From the NCBI RefSeq assembly GCF_020829495.1, contig NZ_JAIVFQ010000002.1, positions 247,569 through 311,568 of the forward strand: a stretch of 64,000 nucleotides of DNA. The letters are read 5' to 3'. A program made the translations under genes and the position numbers. The notes below the pieces were generated by a model that was not told where the DNA came from, searched no databases, and saw only the letters and a list, made by a program, of their open reading frames with translations. Below are positions 47,786 to 56,708 of the stretch, piece after piece (the stretch's first letter is position 1; each line of letters starts with the position of its first letter). Source of the DNA: Nostoc favosum CHAB5714. Lineage in GTDB: Bacteria; Cyanobacteriota; Cyanobacteriia; Cyanobacteriales; Nostocaceae.

Positions 47786-50488
47786 CTAAATGTTTGCTTG
47801 CTGCCGTTGATATAGTGACCAATACAAACCCTTTTGTTGCAACAATTGTGAGTGAGTACCACGTTCAGCAATCACGCCTTGTTCCAACACCAAAATCAAA
47901 TCAGCACGTTTGAGAGGGGCAAAGCGGTGAGCAATTAAAAACACGGTACGATTAGCAGAAATTTTTTGCAGGTTTTGCAGTACTTGTTGTTCAGTTTCAC
48001 TATCTAAAGCGCTGGTAGCTTCATCTAAAACTAAAATCGGCGCTTGGGAAAGAAATAGCCTTGCTAGGGCAATACGTTGTCTCTGTCCACCAGATAAAGC
48101 TGTACCGCGTTCACCAACATTGGTTTCGTAACCGTAGGGTAATTGACTGATGAAGTCGTGTGCTACTGCTAGTCTTGCCGCCTCTACTACTTGCTCTGCG
48201 GTAATGTCGGGACTACCAAGAGTGATATTTTCCAAAATGGAGCCGTTGAATAAAAAGTCTTCTTGGAGAACTACACTAACTTGTTGCCGCAGTGAGGCTA
48301 AATCGGCACTTTTTATATCAAAACCATCAATAAGGATGCGTCCTGATTCAATTTGATAGAGGCGTTGCAATAGCTTAGACAAAGTACTTTTACCAGAACC
48401 GCTACGTCCGACAATGCCAACAAATTGCCCTGGTTCGGCATTGAAAGATATTCCCCGCAGAATTGCTTCAAAGTTCGGCCGGTAGCGGAAAAATACTTGC
48501 TCGAAGGTGATTTGACCTTTCAGGGGTGGTAAAACTAGACCGGTTCCCAATTCAGCTTCTGGAGAGACGTTGAGAATATCACCAATGCGATCTACAGAAA
48601 GTAGCACTTGTTGGAGGGTTTGCCACAACTGTACTAAGCGCAAAAGTGGGCCTGTGACTCTACCAGAGAGCATTTGAAAGGCAACAAGCTGTCCGACTGT
48701 GAGCTTTTGTTCGATGACTAATTTGGCTCCAAACCAGAGAATCAGCAGGGTGGAAAAATTGGTGAGGAAGTCACCAATATTGCTGCTGATATTGGAGGTA
48801 GTAGAAGCTTTAAAACCTGTGCGAATGAAGCGAGCAAATAAGCCTTCCCAGCGATCGCGGGCTACTGGTTCTGCTGCATGGGCTTTAACGGAGTGAATTC
48901 CGGTGATTGTCTCTACTAGAAATGATTGACTATCGGCACTCCGGTTAAAGGTTTCGTTGAGCCAGTTACGCAGAATTGGTGTTGCAACTATCGTTAAAGT
49001 CGCAAATAGCGGCAGTACTGCTAAAGCTACAAAGGTGAGTGGGATATTATAGTAAAACATCAATGCTAGGTACACCACAGCAAAGATGCTATCCAGAATC
49101 ACAGTTAATGCTGTACCTGTGAGAAACTGACGTATTTGTTCGAGTTCCTGGACTCGTGCTACTGTGTCTCCGACGCGCCGCGACTCAAAATAAGCTAATG
49201 GCAGACGCATCAGATGGCGAAATAGCTGTGCTGATAAACTCAAATCCAGACGACGAGCTGTATGGGTAAAGATGAATAGGCGCAGAATGCCAAGTATGGA
49301 CTCAAATATAGCTACGCAAAAAAGTGCGATCGCCATTACATCGAGAGTCGGCAAACTCTCCTGCACCATCACTTTATCAATCACGACTTGCGTAATTAGT
49401 GGTGTTGTTAACCCCAAAAGCTGCAAGGTAAAAGATGCTAACAATACTTCTGTTAGCAATCCCTTATACTTCCAAACTGCTGGGGTGAACCAACTGAGGT
49501 TAAATTTTTCTTGCTGGGATATGAGTTCTACTTGCCACAATCGTCCATCCCAACACGCTTCAACTATCGACTGCGGTAAGCTTTCACAAATGCGATCGGG
49601 ATTTAGAGGGTTAGCGATAATCAGGCGATCGCCTTTAACTCCATAAGCTACCACCCAGGATGGACTCTGGGGTGAATCAGAATTCCACAGCAGTAAAGCT
49701 GGAAATGACAACTGTCGCAACTCACCCCAACTCACTTGTAACCGCCGCAACACTAACCCTAACTTTTCTCCTGCTTCCACAACCTGTTTTGGGCGTTGTC
49801 CTCTGAGTTGGCGCTGCACCCATTCCAGTTGCACAGAATTTTCTAACTGTTGCGCCACCATTGTTAAACAGGCAGCAGCGGTGTTCCAACTAGCAACAAA
49901 GGGATAATTTGAGATAATTTGATTGGCGGCTGGAAGTCCTCTTTGGGGTTGGATACTGTGGGGGCTAGAAGTTCCCTCTGAGGCTGGCGCTAGTGAAGGA
50001 GTGGAAGAGAAGGAAAATGTGTCTCTCTCCCTCTCCATGTCCACTGGTAACACTTGCCAGAATTCCTGAATTTGTGGGTTAGAAAATTCTGCCCACAGCG
50101 CTGTATGCCAACACACTACTACTACTTCTCTACTAGCAGCTACAGCTTTAAAATCCGCAGATAGCTTTTGGAAGTCACCAAACCAATCCCCCACATCTAG
50201 GGCGGCTATTGGTTTGCCAACTCCTTCCTCTCGTAAGCGGACTTTTCCAGCCACAATTAAGAATTGGTAACCGCCGACATCGTTTGACCAAATTTTTTCT
50301 CCAAGACGATACTGACGAGTTTGGGACTCCTTTTCCAATCGGGATTGTTGTTCGGGAGTCAGCCAGCATAGCGGTGGCTGATTCCAAGGCAAAGAAGCTA
50401 GCACTTTTAATCGTAAAGATTCATTATCCAGAATATTTAACTCACTTGTAATTTGACTGTCAGTTTTTGAATTTTCTCTGCTAGCCAT
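47786..50488 (-). CDS. ABC exporter with cyclic-nucleotide-type domain and dead C39 domain
   Basis: This 900-residue half-transporter has four parts. Residues about 40-150 resemble a cyclic-nucleotide-binding fold (GEKIWSNDVGGYQFLIVAGKVRLREEG). Residues 185-320 form a C39-peptidase-like domain. Six membrane helices lie at about 350-620. The nucleotide-binding domain has VGRSGSGKST, LSGGQRQRIALARL and ILVLDEATSALD. The C39 catalytic triad is lost: Thr203 replaces Cys, Ser277 His and Asn293 Asp, so no leader peptide should be cut, as in the HlyB-type docking domain. Its ATG lies inside the PpiC gene (52-base overlap). Its likely adaptor is HlyD at 41289. Confidence 0.92.
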   Translation of the reverse strand: MASRENSKTDSQITSELNILDNESLRLKVLASLPWNQPPLCWLTPEQQSRLEKESQTRQYRLGEKIWSNDVGGYQFLIVAGKVRLREEGVGKPIAALDVGDWFGDFQKLSADFKAVAASREVVVVCWHTALWAEFSNPQIQEFWQVLPVDMERERDTFSFSSTPSLAPASEGTSSPHSIQPQRGLPAANQIISNYPFVASWNTAAACLTMVAQQLENSVQLEWVQRQLRGQRPKQVVEAGEKLGLVLRRLQVSWGELRQLSFPALLLWNSDSPQSPSWVVAYGVKGDRLIIANPLNPDRICESLPQSIVEACWDGRLWQVELISQQEKFNLSWFTPAVWKYKGLLTEVLLASFTLQLLGLTTPLITQVVIDKVMVQESLPTLDVMAIALFCVAIFESILGILRLFIFTHTARRLDLSLSAQLFRHLMRLPLAYFESRRVGDTVARVQELEQIRQFLTGTALTVILDSIFAVVYLALMFYYNIPLTFVALAVLPLFATLTIVATPILRNWLNETFNRSADSQSFLVETITGIHSVKAHAAEPVARDRWEGLFARFIRTGFKASTTSNISSNIGDFLTNFSTLLILWFGAKLVIEQKLTVGQLVAFQMLSGRVTGPLLRLVQLWQTLQQVLLSVDRIGDILNVSPEAELGTGLVLPPLKGQITFEQVFFRYRPNFEAILRGISFNAEPGQFVGIVGRSGSGKSTLSKLLQRLYQIESGRILIDGFDIKSADLASLRQQVSVVLQEDFLFNGSILENITLGSPDITAEQVVEAARLAVAHDFISQLPYGYETNVGERGTALSGGQRQRIALARLFLSQAPILVLDEATSALDSETEQQVLQNLQKISANRTVFLIAHRFAPLKRADLILVLEQGVIAERGTHSQLLQQKGLYWSLYQRQQANI

Positions 50489-51219
50489 TTCTCAAACAAC
50501 TCATTTTGTAGTGCAAGATTTAGTTGAGTATCTTCTAAAGACGCTGGCAGAAATTGTTCTACTCGAAACAAACCATAAGGCCCTTCTCCTTGGGGAGAGT
50601 CTTTGCCAACGATTTCTATTGGCCCTATCAATTGTCCAGGACTGGCCACATCAATAGCTGCCCGTAATATATCCGGCATACTTCCTCGGCTGACTATTCC
50701 CATCATGCCGTTCACAATTCGGTCATCTGAAAGGGAATACTCTTTAGCTAGTTGCTCAAAACTACCTCCTTCTTCAATTTGGGTTTGTAGTTCGTCTGCC
50801 AATTCTCGATTATCAACAACGATCCGAGAAAGTACTACCCGATCCAAAAAAATTTTGCGTTCAATAAAATATTCTTGGACTTTTGCTTCCGTCACTACAG
50901 CTTTTAGCTTTTCTAATTTGTAACCAAAAGCCACCGATGTGTGAAAGGTAGCGTAATCTGTGTTGTTGGCCTTTAACCATTCTTGAAAACTTTGGGGGTC
51001 AATCAGTTGGTTTTTCAGCCTAAAGTCAATAATTGCCTGTTCAGTTATTGCTGTACCAATCTCAATATCGTCTCTTGTTCGGATTTCTTCTTCAATTACG
51101 TACTGGCGGAGAATATCCCCAATGAACTGTCCCAATTTTCCAGAGGCTTGCAGGTACTTTACTGCTTCCTCAATAGAAATTGTTTTGTCATTGATTGTCA
51201 AAAATGATAAAGATTCCAT
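50437..51219 (-). CDS. PpiC-type peptidyl-prolyl isomerase
   Basis: This 260-residue protein has an N-terminal helical chaperone-like part (about 1-125) and a parvulin domain at about 125-225: VLSRIVVDNRELADELQTQIEEGGSFEQLAKEYS, GMMGIVSRGSMPDILRAAI and the GPIEI strand. There is no signal peptide, so it is probably cytoplasmic, unlike SurA. It overlaps the start of the ABC exporter gene and is expected to be co-translated with it. Isomerase-exporter pairs of this type occur in cyanobacterial secretion loci, suggesting it prepares the unfolded substrate. Confidence 0.88.
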   Translation of the reverse strand: MESLSFLTINDKTISIEEAVKYLQASGKLGQFIGDILRQYVIEEEIRTRDDIEIGTAITEQAIIDFRLKNQLIDPQSFQEWLKANNTDYATFHTSVAFGYKLEKLKAVVTEAKVQEYFIERKIFLDRVVLSRIVVDNRELADELQTQIEEGGSFEQLAKEYSLSDDRIVNGMMGIVSRGSMPDILRAAIDVASPGQLIGPIEIVGKDSPQGEGPYGLFRVEQFLPASLEDTQLNLALQNELFEKWLAEKIQKLTVKLQVS

Positions 51220-51650
51220 GAACTAACTATGTAGAAATGGTTAAGCGCTTATAAGACTTTTAAACTAAATCATATAAAAATCATTTGGTCATTGATGATT
51301 AAATATGATAAAGACTTTATGAACTAATTACATCTAAATTGTCAAAAAATTATATACCTAGTAAATAAAATAATTTTCCATAATTACTTTTACGGTCTAG
51401 CAGGGACAGAACAGGATTTAAAATATCAGTTACAAGGCAAAACCAGTTGTGTAACCAAATCTTTATAAATTCAGAGAACTAATCAGGTAGCTAGATAGGC
51501 GAAAATAAAGCAAAACATATTAATAATTGTTTCTTGCCAGTTGCTAAAAGTGGAGCTATTGTGTTGTTTTTGTTACCCAACTTATAGCAACTGAGGTGGG
51601 AAACCCTTTCCATACGTAACCTTAATAAGTAATTCTTTATTATTACCTGT
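51220..51650. other. Intergenic region
   Basis: These 431 AT-rich bases lie between the PpiC start and the end of the DUF92 gene, both on minus. They should hold the PpiC/exporter promoter. No ORF, repeat or hairpin with T tract was recognised. AAAATGATAAAGATTCCATGAAC (51200) is echoed by AAATATGATAAAGACTTTATGAAC at 51300, a partial duplication of the start region. Confidence 0.45.
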
Positions 51651-52472
51651 CTAATTAATTATACTTATCCATATCCAGGCAAATAGCACAGACGCGATCG
51701 CACCGATTAATGTATTAAAAATATTTACTACTTCATTGGTCAGCCAGGTATATTTAGATTGCAATGTTGCGCCAATCACACTTTCTAAGTTCGTGGCAAT
51801 AAATGCTGCCAGTACACACCAAACTACTCCCAATAGATCAATTAAACCAACTCCCCAACCAACAAATGCGATCGCTACAGAAGCCACAATCCCAGCTAAA
51901 GTCCCTTCCAAGCTTACCGCCCCTTCTGTACCGCGAGGCACTGGTTGGAGTGTGGTAATTAGAAAGGTGCTTTTACCATAGGCTTTACCTACTTCACTAG
52001 CAGTGGTGTCAGCCAGCTTGGTACTGAAACTCGCTACATAGGCTAACAATAATAGAGACTGGGGATTGGGGACTAGAGACTTGTACTGAGCGAAGCCGAA
52101 GTATTGGGGACTAGATACAATAAATCCCGAATTTATTATCCCTACTCCCAAAGCACACAGCGCCCCAGTCAAAGCCGAACCCCAAACATTTTCTGGGCCT
52201 CGTACCCCAGAACGCTTTTCGGCAATTCCTTCAGCCTCCTTCTGCGCCATCCCAATGCGGGTAACGGCAGAACCAACAAGAAAATAGAACATTACTACTG
52301 CATATCCTTGCCAGCCCAGAGTTACCCAAATTAGGATGGACAGAAACCAAGCGTGGAATAATCCAGCAGGGGTAAGCAGCTTTTTCGGAGCAATCCAAGC
52401 TAAACCCAATAGAACTGTGTTTAATCCTACCGCTACCAACCAGGGATTAAAAGAGTTAATTAAGGATGACAT
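51651..52472 (-). CDS. DUF92/TIGR00297 membrane protein (phytyl-phosphate kinase-like)
   Basis: This 273-residue protein with about seven membrane helices belongs to the DUF92 family, whose plant member VTE6 is a phytyl-phosphate kinase for tocopherol and phylloquinone salvage; that role here is by homology. Motifs are KRSGVRGPENVWGSALTGA, SFSTKLADTTASEVGKAYGK and PRGTEGAVSLEGTLAG. A TTG at 52478 precedes the chosen ATG. Residues about 118-138 (SSPQYFGFAQYKSLVPNPQS) are the in-frame translation of a dispersed intergenic repeat (DNA 52054-52123), inserted in a loop before LLLLAYVASFSTKL. Confidence 0.88.
   Translation of the reverse strand: MSSLINSFNPWLVAVGLNTVLLGLAWIAPKKLLTPAGLFHAWFLSILIWVTLGWQGYAVVMFYFLVGSAVTRIGMAQKEAEGIAEKRSGVRGPENVWGSALTGALCALGVGIINSGFIVSSPQYFGFAQYKSLVPNPQSLLLLAYVASFSTKLADTTASEVGKAYGKSTFLITTLQPVPRGTEGAVSLEGTLAGIVASVAIAFVGWGVGLIDLLGVVWCVLAAFIATNLESVIGATLQSKYTWLTNEVVNIFNTLIGAIASVLFAWIWISIIN
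52054..52123 (-). repeat. Dispersed repeat translated inside the DUF92 gene
   Basis: On the minus strand it reads CCCAATACTTCGGCTTCGCTCAGTACAAGT, nearly the same as the groES-groEL spacer repeat at about 93-121. The flanks repeat AGTCCCCAAT / AGTCCCCAATCCCCAGT. The reading frame stays open through it. Confidence 0.8.
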
Positions 52473-52478
52473 CAGCAA

Positions 52479-53004
52479 TTAATCATGAGTAATTTTGTCT
52501 GAATATCAACAGAATAACTAATTTGTTACCCCTAGTACCGCCTTGCGGAAGTAAAAATTAAAAATGAATACATCGTAAGAGTTTCGTTGATTTGGAATGG
52601 GTGTTTATTTATGCCGTCTTAAGTCTGTACCCCGTGCAAATCCAAATTAGTATAGCTGCACAAGACTAAATAATTAAATGTAAATTATGTAGACACAGGG
52701 CTAAGTCCACAGCCGCAGGGTGCAGCAGATGAAGTGGTATTCAGTCCCCAAGGGACTTCCAAATAAAAAAATACTCAAAAAACTGGCGAAAAAACTCTCT
52801 CCTCCTTATTCCTCTGTGTTCTCTGTGTCTGGAGTGGTTCGTTTATTTGGTGGATAATTTATTTCTTGGAAATCCCCAATATTAGTCATAAGCATAAAGG
52901 ATATAAGTTAATGTCAATTAAAAATGTGTTCAAGTTGACCACAATCAAGACTTAACAGCATAAATTGTAGATAGCATCAACTACTAGTCTTTTCCACACA
53001 AGCT
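52479..53004. other. Intergenic region with repeat debris
   Basis: These 526 bases between divergent DUF92 and VOC genes contain no ORF. TCCTCTGTGTTCTCTGTGTCTGGAG (about 52810) is a fragment of the common genomic repeat also seen at 8165 and 22745. A GGGACTTCC/CAAGTCC-like inverted pair lies near 52750. Promoters for both genes must be here but were not identified. Confidence 0.4.
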
Positions 53005-53436
53005 ATGAGCCAAACTTTATTCCATCTTGCTTTCCCTGTGACTGACATTGCCCAAACAAAAGCATATTACGTGGATGGCTTGGGCTGCATTCCTGGTCGT
53101 GAAAACCATCACGCCCTGATTCTTAATCTCTACGGTCATCAATTAGTGGCTCACGTCACCAAAGAACCCTTGACACCGCAACGCACTATATATCCTAGAC
53201 ACTTTGGGCTAATTTTTACCCAAGAACGTGACTGGCAAGACTTACTAGAAAGGGCACAACAACAACAGCTACTTTTTCGTGAGGAAACCAAAAACCGCTT
53301 TGTTGGTTCTCCTCTTGAGCATCGCACTTTCTTTTTAGAAGATCGCTTTTATAACCTCATGGAGTTCAAGTATTATCGTCACCCAGAGGCGATTTTTGGG
53401 AGTTACGAACATACGCAAATTGGGGATAGGACTTAA
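53005..53436 (+). CDS. VOC-superfamily (glyoxalase/dioxygenase fold) protein
   Basis: This 143-residue protein begins LFHLAFPVTDIAQTKAYYVDGLGC, the first metal-site strand and helix of the vicinal-oxygen-chelate fold, with His at 7. HFGLIFTQERDWQDL starts the second module, and DRFYNLMEFKYYR carries a Glu metal ligand near the end. One His-His-Glu-type metal site is plausible. The reaction is unknown. It is followed by TAATTCG heptamers and a minus-strand lipase. Confidence 0.85.
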   Translation: MSQTLFHLAFPVTDIAQTKAYYVDGLGCIPGRENHHALILNLYGHQLVAHVTKEPLTPQRTIYPRHFGLIFTQERDWQDLLERAQQQQLLFREETKNRFVGSPLEHRTFFLEDRFYNLMEFKYYRHPEAIFGSYEHTQIGDRT

Positions 53437-53464
53437 GTAATTCGTAATTCGTAATTCGTAATTA
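53437..53464. repeat. TAATTCG heptamer repeats
   Basis: GTAATTC repeats three times every seven bases directly after the VOC stop. It is a short member of the heptamer-repeat class. Confidence 0.7.
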
Positions 53465-53602
53465 AAGATGAATCAATCCAGTGTGGCAAGCATTCTAGTA
53501 CAGCACGGCGTAAATAAATATACCATTTCAAATGGCGCAAGAAGCTCGGAATACAATTATGCGTGAATGCGTGAATGCGTGACTTCCGCCTTGCGGTACT
53601 AG

Positions 53603-54238
53603 CTACTGACTGGATTTTTTATTCAGTAAGGGTAGCTTAATAGGCTCTGTTAAAGCTGCTTTTACTACTGCTAGACTCCTGGGGTCTGTTAGCATCCAAG
53701 GGTGTAGAGCAACTGGTACTATGACTTCGCTTCCTACGGACATTTGTGAACTATTCGCTGGGACAATCATCAAATCGTAAGGTGTCCAGATAGACGTAAA
53801 ATTTAGCTGCCCCAATATTACAGCATCAGAATTTAAATCTTTGAGAAAAATGCTGTCGGGGCGCATTTGTACGCAACCAGGACGCCGGGAACCATAAGCA
53901 ACCACAGTTCCATTATGGGGCGAAGAGATCGTTATAAACCTCTGTACGCGGTTAATTCCTCCCAGTCGCTGAACATAGTAACGGCTGACAATTCCTCCCA
54001 TGCTGAAGCCTACTAAATCCAGACGTTGTTCTGGTGCAAAGGTGGCTGTAACATAATCTGCTACTTGTTTTGCCAACTTATCAAGACCTACATTACCATT
54101 ATTAGGTACGAGATCGAGAGAATATACAGACCAACCCTGTAGTCTTAACTGAGCCGCCATTTTATGGAAAACTGCCTCTGTGTCGTCAATTCCGTGTATT
54201 AACAAAACGGGATTGTGTTGTTGATTTTCAATGTTCAT
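53603..54238 (-). CDS. Lipase/esterase of the alpha/beta-hydrolase fold
   Basis: This 211-residue protein has PVLLIHGIDDTEAVF (oxyanion loop), nucleophile elbow LVGFSMGGIVSRYYV (Ser near 89) and ITISSPHNGTVVA, the pattern of Bacillus-type lipases and EstA-like esterases. Asp in TPYDLMIVPANS and His in ALHPWML are candidate triad members. No signal peptide is present. The region 53465-53602 before its stop has repeated GTGAATGC units and no gene. Confidence 0.88.
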   Translation of the reverse strand: MNIENQQHNPVLLIHGIDDTEAVFHKMAAQLRLQGWSVYSLDLVPNNGNVGLDKLAKQVADYVTATFAPEQRLDLVGFSMGGIVSRYYVQRLGGINRVQRFITISSPHNGTVVAYGSRRPGCVQMRPDSIFLKDLNSDAVILGQLNFTSIWTPYDLMIVPANSSQMSVGSEVIVPVALHPWMLTDPRSLAVVKAALTEPIKLPLLNKKSSQ

Positions 54239-54737
54239 TTACAAAATCTGGCTGAATTAAGGGGTGTATTTCACTTTTTTAGGTACAAACTGAAGCTATT
54301 GCTTTTCGGATTCCTTAAAAGATATTTTTGCAAAACTGAAATCCTCCCAAAGATAGTTCGTATAAAATTTAACTTATAGCCAGCGCCATTTGCCAACAGG
54401 CTATGACACTCCCCCCACTGGTTGAAAGTAAACCACTTGCTTTTCTCTAATCAGTAATTTCAAACAAATAAATGTTAATTTTTGTAAAGCCTGCTTTCAG
54501 AATCTTGCTCTTAGTTACAGTAAAATTTAATAATTAGTTCTCGGTGTATACAGGTCGCAAGTGCTTGCAAAAGAACATTTGCCCTATAGTTTTACTACAA
54601 TGTTGATTAAGCACAAACCTATAAAGGTTGTCACCACAATAGGGTGACGCAAAGTAGAAAATGTAACATTTTGTCGTAATTTTTAACAATTACGGTCGAG
54701 TTTCAAATATAAAAGGTAAAAGGCAGGAGTAATTGTA
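54239..54737. other. Intergenic region
   Basis: These 499 bases separate the lipase start (minus) and the Ala/Lys-rich gene (plus). No ORF or repeat copy was recognised. An AGGAG at 54725-54729 sits nine bases before the next ATG, a good ribosome site. Confidence 0.45.
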
Positions 54738-55286
54738 ATGGATTTTATCAAAAAGTTAATTTCAGGTATTTTGGATTTCGTTACCGGACTGTTACGAGGA
54801 AAGAAGAAAAGCAACGGCTACTTCTTGGAATTGGACGAAGCCAAAGATGCTGCTAAAGATGCTGCTCAAGAAGTAGCATCGAACGTAAAGAAAGTAGCAG
54901 AGACAGTTGCATCGAATGTTAAGAAAGTAACGGCAACAGAAGCACCAGAAGCGCCAGAAGCATCCAAGCCAGCTTCATTGAACGGAACAAAAACCGCCGC
55001 AGCTAAGGGTAAGGAAAAATCAGCAGCTAAGGGTAAGGAAAAACCAGCTAAAAATCCCAAACCAGCCGATGTTACGCTAGTGCAGACTGCTGAGGGTCTT
55101 AAAATTGAACCTGGCAAAAATGCAAAAGCCGCAGCAGCCAAAGTCCTCAAAGAGGAGCCAAAGGAAACTACCTTTGCGCCTAAATATCTCGCTCCTTCGG
55201 CTACTAGCTCTAATGGTCGTCGGCGTCCCGGGGCAAATATGAGCGCTTACCTAGACATGGCACGTCAGGTTAAAACCCCTGGTTAA
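54738..55286 (+). CDS. Ala/Lys-rich cyanobacterial protein with amphipathic N-terminus
   Basis: This 182-residue protein is not assigned to a named family. Residues 1-22 (MDFIKKLISGILDFVTGLLRGKKK) form an amphipathic helix suited to membrane surface binding. Residues 33-130 are rich in Ala, Lys and Glu, with repeats AAKDAA, VASNVKKVAETVASNVKKV and AAKGKEK. The C-terminus FAPKYLAPSATSS...RRRPGANMSAYLDMARQVK is ordered-looking and seems to be the conserved part. It is very basic, like a membrane- or nucleic-acid-associated structural protein. Compositional bias makes homology calls unreliable. Confidence 0.7.
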   Translation: MDFIKKLISGILDFVTGLLRGKKKSNGYFLELDEAKDAAKDAAQEVASNVKKVAETVASNVKKVTATEAPEAPEASKPASLNGTKTAAAKGKEKSAAKGKEKPAKNPKPADVTLVQTAEGLKIEPGKNAKAAAAKVLKEEPKETTFAPKYLAPSATSSNGRRRPGANMSAYLDMARQVKTPG

Positions 55287-55340
55287 ATCACAGAGACGCG
55301 AAATTTTGCGTCTCTTTCTTGTCTATATACTATCGATGAG

Positions 55341-56314
55341 TTAAGTGTGAATACGCAATATTAAGACAAGTTTAGCAGTTGTAGATGGGGGAACTCTCCA
55401 AAGTAGGAGCGATCGCTTAATTTTCTCCACTACAACTGCATCTTTTTGGGTTGAGGCTTCCTCGTCTAACATTATCCCTGCTACCCGACTTTTGTTGACA
55501 GTGAACTCAAAGACGATTTCACCACTGAAGCCTGAAGGAAAGTTTAATTGTTGAAGGTGTTGGGTTAAGTCAGCAATTTCTGCTTCATCCAAGCCAGTTG
55601 CGCTGATAACTCCTAACTGGTGAGAGATGGGCGCTGCTAATTTTGGCGATCGCGGGGCTGATTTTTTTCGCTTTGGCTTTTTTTGCTTTGACGACCGCCT
55701 TTGCCGGAGAAACTCTGGAGCTTCTGCTGGAGTTCGTTCCACTAGATATGCTATTTGCTTTAGAACAGCACCAGCCGGAGGGCTGCCAAACACTCCTTCG
55801 TAACTAACTCCTTCAGGCATTTCCACTGGCACTTACATAGATACATATGACACTTTCGCAACGGAGCGCCAGATTGCGAACCGGAGGTATCCACCAAAAA
55901 TACGACATCTTTAGGAACAATTTCATCAGTGGAATATTCCAAAGTTGGAATCAGATATATTGCGAAATGTCCGCCGCGATCATCGGCTTGGGTTAATATT
56001 GTGGATTGAGTTTCTTTACCAGAAAGTTGTCTCGTTCCTGTTCTAAAAGTCCGGCGGTGCGTCCTTCTTGTTTTGCCTTTTCGTAGATGGCTACAGCTTC
56101 TTCACGTTTTTTAATATTACCTTTGATGCTGCGATCGCCTATTTTGATTTCCATATCATCCACCGCCGCCTCATCAGGTAACGGAAAGATATACACTGCT
56201 TCTAAAGGCTGTGTAAAAGGATTTTCAAAGCTTTGGATAACCTCAACTCGTGACAAGTTACCTGCAATTTTGCTATAACTTCTGTGTGCTTGAGCGGAAA
56301 AACTAGTTGTTATC
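55341..56314 (-). pseudogene. VIT-VWA domain protein, deleted and frameshifted
   Basis: Three minus-strand pieces of one gene remain. FPLKHTEVIAKIAGNLSRVEV then SRVEVIQSFENPFTQPLEAVY (56310-55993) is a VIT domain; its 5' end is cut by a stop. EYSTDEIVPKDVVFLVDTSGSQSGAPL (about 55940-55862) is the start of a VWA domain with the DxSxS metal site. VPVEMPEGVSYEGVFGS onward (55847-55341) is the C-terminal part in another frame. Most of the VWA domain and the following few hundred residues are missing at about 55850-55862. It is an inactive inter-alpha-trypsin-inhibitor-like gene. Confidence 0.8.
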
Positions 56315-56453
56315 CTTGAGCAGATTTAACGTAAAAACCCCCTATTTGTAGGTTTTTAGCATTTACTGTATTCATAGATTTGATATAGCACTCCTATTTT
56401 ATTTGTGAACTTACTTCTTAAAGTAGGTAAGTAGCTCGTCATAAATAAATTAA

Positions 56454-56518
56454 AGTTTGTAGTAAGGACTTTAGTCCTAATAATCCTTGTTTTGAGCGAT
56501 GAATCGCTACTACAAACT
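56454..56518. repeat. AGTTTGTAGTA inverted-repeat element
   Basis: AGTTTGTAGTA (56454-56464) and TACTACAAACT (56508-56518) are perfect 11-bp ends; GGACTTTAGTCC (56466-56477) is an internal palindrome. It shares this block with 34508-34531. Confidence 0.7.
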
Positions 56519-56539
56519 AGAATTTTATTTTATGTTTAT

Positions 56540-56657
56540 AGGACTGACGCAGAAAACCTCTCAAACTCTTATTCCTTCGTGTCCTCTGCGTCCTCTGTGG
56601 TAGCCTGCGGCAAGCCGCTTTGCGTCTACGATTTTCCGTTTTTTGTGCGTAAGTCCT
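56540..56657. repeat. Inverted-repeat element, AGGACTTACGCA family (second copy)
   Basis: AGGACTGACGCA (56540-56551) and TGCGTAAGTCCT (56646-56657) have one mismatch. The interior AAACCTCTCAAACTCTTATTCC matches the copy at 22768 closely. No coding capacity. Confidence 0.75.
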
Positions 56658-56708
56658 GGTTTAATTATGCCTGCCTACTTAATAAGTAAATTAATTACGA
56701 ATTACGGA

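Larger units (their letters stand above)
56315..56708. other. Intergenic region containing two inverted-repeat elements
   Basis: The gap holds an AGTTTGTAGTA/TACTACAAACT element at 56454-56518 and an AGGACT-type element at 56540-56657. The remainder is AT-rich without gene. The end of the TPR gene (minus) is at 56709. Confidence 0.6.

Noticed and set aside
56454..56657. Considered one composite element
   Set aside because: The two parts have different inverted ends, each with copies elsewhere, so they are separate.
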